Below are positions 5,663 through 7,168 of a stretch of DNA of 7,168 bases, piece by piece (position 1 is the stretch's first letter; every line of letters starts with the position of its first letter). The stretch is from positions 1 through 7,168 of the forward strand of contig DYCJ01000015.1 in assembly GCA_019418195.1 (NCBI GenBank), in the 5' to 3' direction. The translations under genes were made by a program, and so were the position numbers. This stretch comes from Clostridiales bacterium (lineage in GTDB: Bacteria > Bacillota > Clostridia > Lachnospirales > Lachnospiraceae). Below the pieces are notes generated by a model. That model was not told the DNA's origin. It worked only from the letters and a program-made list of their open reading frames with translations, and did not search any database.

Positions 5663-6580
5663 ATGAAAAATGAAAAGAAATATCAGAAGAAAAAGCAGTT
5701 TCATAATTCCGGAACTGCACATCCGCCTGATTCAGCAGATCTTCTCCGGGAGCGTGAACGCAGGCTGAAAGATTTGGAGCAGCTTACTCTGTTCAGCGAT
5801 GTATTTATGTCGGTTGTTCTATCCGATCTGAAAGCCTGTCAGCATGTAGTGCGCATCCTGACAGGGAACCCGGGGATCACGCTCGTATCTGTAAAAACAC
5901 AGTATGTTATATCAAAGCTCACCTCGCATGGAGCCAGACTTGACGTTCTTGCAGAAGATGCAGACAAAACGCTTTATCATCTTGAAATCGAGGGAGCGGA
6001 TGTGACAGATCATGCGCGAAGGACCAGATTTTACGGATCACTGACTGATGGAGAGGTTCTGAGAAAAGGAAAAGACTACAGTGAATTGCCGGAGAGATAC
6101 ATTTTCTATATGAGCAGAAAAGATATCTGGAAAGGCGGCTGTACTGTTTACGAGGAAGAAAAGCGATTCCGGCAGAGCGGCCAGATGTATACGGACGGCG
6201 CCCATCTTATCTATGTGAATACAGAAATAGACGACAGGAGCAGAATAGCAAAATTAATGAAATATTTTAAAACCGCAGATCCTTTCGATGACAGTGAGGG
6301 AGAGTTGTCGAAGCAGGTGCGGTTCTTAAAGACTGAGGAAGGAGGTATAGAGATTATGTGTGAGATTATGGAAAGAATCAGAGAAGAGGGTAAAATTGAA
6401 GGAATACGCGAGGGAAAGAAATCCGGACTGCGTGAAGGCAGGAAATCAGGCCGCCTTGAAAGCAGCAGGAAGGCAGCGGTTAATCTGGATCAGATGGGAA
6501 TGCCGCCTGAAACGATCGCACGCGCGGTGGAGGAAGATGTCACTGTGGTGAAACAGTGGCTGAAAGCGGCAAAAAAGTGA
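5663..6580 (+). CDS. Rpn/PD-(D/E)XK nuclease-family transposase protein
   Basis: A 305-aa protein of the PDDEXK_2 type, annotated as Rpn family recombination-promoting nuclease or PD-(D/E)XK nuclease family transposase, with the usual length. The basic N-terminal 25 residues are followed by a helix and the family entry segment LTLFSDVFMSVVL (41-53). The nuclease core has Asp94 in ARLDVLAED and Glu108 in LYHLEIEG. Where relatives usually read E-x-Q or E-x-K, this protein has Glu110, so activity may be altered. Then come HARRTRFYGSLTDGEVLRKGKDYSELP (117-143) and a core ending at RFLKTEEGG. The C-terminal 74 residues contain a glycine at every fourth position (243 to 263), then a helical segment MGMPPETIARAVEEDVTVVKQWL typical of the family. 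Relatives act in DNA cleavage or recombination and some in phage defence. AAGG at 5653-5656 is a modest ribosome binding site. It is flanked by its own promoter and terminator. A probable second product starts inside it at 6356. Confidence 0.85.
   Translation: MKNEKKYQKKKQFHNSGTAHPPDSADLLRERERRLKDLEQLTLFSDVFMSVVLSDLKACQHVVRILTGNPGITLVSVKTQYVISKLTSHGARLDVLAEDADKTLYHLEIEGADVTDHARRTRFYGSLTDGEVLRKGKDYSELPERYIFYMSRKDIWKGGCTVYEEEKRFRQSGQMYTDGAHLIYVNTEIDDRSRIAKLMKYFKTADPFDDSEGELSKQVRFLKTEEGGIEIMCEIMERIREEGKIEGIREGKKSGLREGRKSGRLESSRKAAVNLDQMGMPPETIARAVEEDVTVVKQWLKAAKK
6339..6345 (+). promoter_or_regulatory. Internal ribosome binding site within the rpn-like gene
   Basis: AAGGAGG, followed by T, is a perfect Shine-Dalgarno sequence and stronger than the one before the gene itself. 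It lies 10 bases before an in-frame ATG at 6356. It also encodes part of the EEGG segment, so coding constraint alone could explain it. Confidence 0.6.
6356..6580 (+). CDS. Possible internally initiated small Rpn protein (RpnS-like, 74 aa)
   Basis: An in-frame ATG (Met232 of the full protein) with a perfect upstream AAGGAGG would yield a separate 74-aa product, MCEIMERIREEG to the shared stop. It would lack the nuclease core and consist of a charged helical stretch with glycines at every fourth residue, followed by the terminal segment MGMPPETIARAV. In E. coli, rpn genes are reported to encode such internally started C-terminal proteins (RpnS), which bind and block the toxic full-length protein. 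Those belong to a related but different Pfam family, so the role here is inferred by analogy. No convincing promoter was seen in the 100 bases upstream, so it would be made from the full rpn transcript. A second in-frame ATG lies at 6368. Confidence 0.5.
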   Translation: MCEIMERIREEGKIEGIREGKKSGLREGRKSGRLESSRKAAVNLDQMGMPPETIARAVEEDVTVVKQWLKAAKK

Positions 6581-6629
6581 AATTCAACCACCGGTATGGT
6601 TACTTTTTGCATGCAGGGATGTATATTAG

Positions 6630-6663
6630 AGGCAGGAAGATAAGTGAAACTTCCTGCCTTTTT
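6630..6663 (+). terminator. Rho-independent terminator of the rpn-like gene
   Basis: AGGCAGGAAG at 6630-6639 pairs perfectly with CTTCCTGCCT at 6650-6659 around a 10-base loop and runs into TTTTT (6659-6663). It lies 49 bases after the stop. A smaller hairpin (AACCA/TGGTT at 6586-6590 and 6597-6601) followed by CTTTTT precedes it and may contribute. Confidence 0.85.
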
Positions 6664-6742
6664 ACATACCTGAAATTGTGTGGACAGGAATGTGATAAGA
6701 AATGGAAAAACGGATTTATAACATAGCTAGGGAGGGGCGCAG

Positions 6743-7168
6743 ATGAATCAGGAAAAAACAGGGGCTTTCATCGCCAAAAGAAGAAAGGAACTGAATCTTA
6801 CACAGAAAGAACTGGCAGACAAACTCGGTATCACGGATCGTGCCGTATCAAAGTGGGAGAATGGACGGTGCATGCCGGATCTTTCTCTGCTCCAGCCGCT
6901 CAGCAGGACACTCGGAGTAGGCGTCAATGATCTTCTCAGCGGGGAGATCATTTCAGAGGAAGAATACAGAAAAAAGAGTGAGTCGAATCTTATCAGTATA
7001 GTAGACTTAAATATGCTGAAAAGTTTTAGATATGCATATTTCTGGTTTTACATGCTGGCGGTTTTACTTCTGATTTATTGCCTAGTAAAAAATATAGAGT
7101 CTTCCGGTGTTCTTGCGCTTATTCTTGCATATAGCACGGCAATGCATTATTACAGATATCGGATGAAA
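6743..7168 (+). CDS. XRE-family helix-turn-helix regulator with membrane segments (3' truncated by window)
   Basis: The frame is open from the ATG at 6743 to the window end, giving 142 residues without a stop. Residues 7-68 are a Cro/CI-type DNA-binding domain: FIAKRRKELNLTQKELADKLG, then ITDRAVSKWENG as the recognition helix region, then PDLSLLQPLSRTLGVGVNDLLSGE, the standard pattern for Clostridia regulators of this class. After a charged linker (70-92), two hydrophobic segments appear, about 97-115 (YFWFYMLAVLLLIYCLV) and 121-137, so the protein is probably anchored in the membrane with the DNA-binding domain in the cytoplasm. Its signal or target genes are not in the window. The start is supported by GGAGGGG at 6731-6737, 5 bases before the ATG. 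It lies after the rpn terminator and is a separate unit; TATAAC at 6717-6722 could be its -10, but no -35 fits well. Confidence 0.9.
   Translation, partial: MNQEKTGAFIAKRRKELNLTQKELADKLGITDRAVSKWENGRCMPDLSLLQPLSRTLGVGVNDLLSGEIISEEEYRKKSESNLISIVDLNMLKSFRYAYFWFYMLAVLLLIYCLVKNIESSGVLALILAYSTAMHYYRYRMK

Noticed and set aside
6360..6551. 63-codon open frame overlapping the end of the rpn-like gene
   Set aside because: It is out of frame with the gene and lacks its own spacing to the internal ribosome binding site as good as the in-frame ATG at 6356; its arginine/tryptophan-rich composition looks like a shadow.
1..7168. CRISPR array, tRNA or rRNA genes
   Set aside because: No regularly spaced repeats and no cloverleaf or rRNA-like segments were seen on either strand by eye.

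Overview
The window looks like the chromosome of a low-to-mid-GC anaerobic Firmicute, most likely a gut Clostridia of the Lachnospiraceae type. The reasons are strong AGGAGG-type ribosome binding sites, frequent AGA/AGG arginine codons, a two-gene SufC/SufB-like minimal Fe-S cluster operon, and a PDDEXK_2-type Rpn nuclease/transposase protein of a kind abundant in that family. The assignment is by resemblance only.

Layout. 1-118: tail of an upstream unit with a hairpin. 119-2795: an apparent operon of a LysR-type regulator, sufC and a short sufB-like gene (sufC and sufB overlap by 11 bases), closed by a strong hairpin that also ends the convergent ybaK gene. 2860-3327 (minus): a YbaK/EbsC aminoacyl-tRNA deacylase gene with an extended -10 promoter. 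3389-5578: a complete 2190-bp insertion sequence with perfect 17-bp terminal inverted repeats and a 9-bp target duplication (CAACTTTGG). It encodes a 193-aa accessory protein of unknown function and an ISAs1-like DDE transposase. 5597-6663: a strong promoter, an Rpn/PD-(D/E)XK family gene and a rho-independent terminator. 6743-7168: start of a helix-turn-helix regulator with membrane segments, cut by the window end.

Relationships. The LysR protein may control the Fe-S assembly genes with which it shares a transcript. SufC supplies ATPase activity to the SufB-like scaffold. The insertion sequence sits exactly between two divergent promoters (ybaK leftwards, rpn rightwards) that would be only 27 bp apart without it, so both genes have lost their original shared upstream region.

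The most interesting point is inside the rpn gene. A perfect AAGGAGG followed 10 bases later by an in-frame ATG would yield a separate 74-aa C-terminal protein. This matches the architecture described for E. coli Rpn proteins, where an internally initiated small product acts as antitoxin to the full-length nuclease. The second point of interest is the oversized two-gene ISAs1-like element with a repeat cluster (GTTATAC) at its left end.
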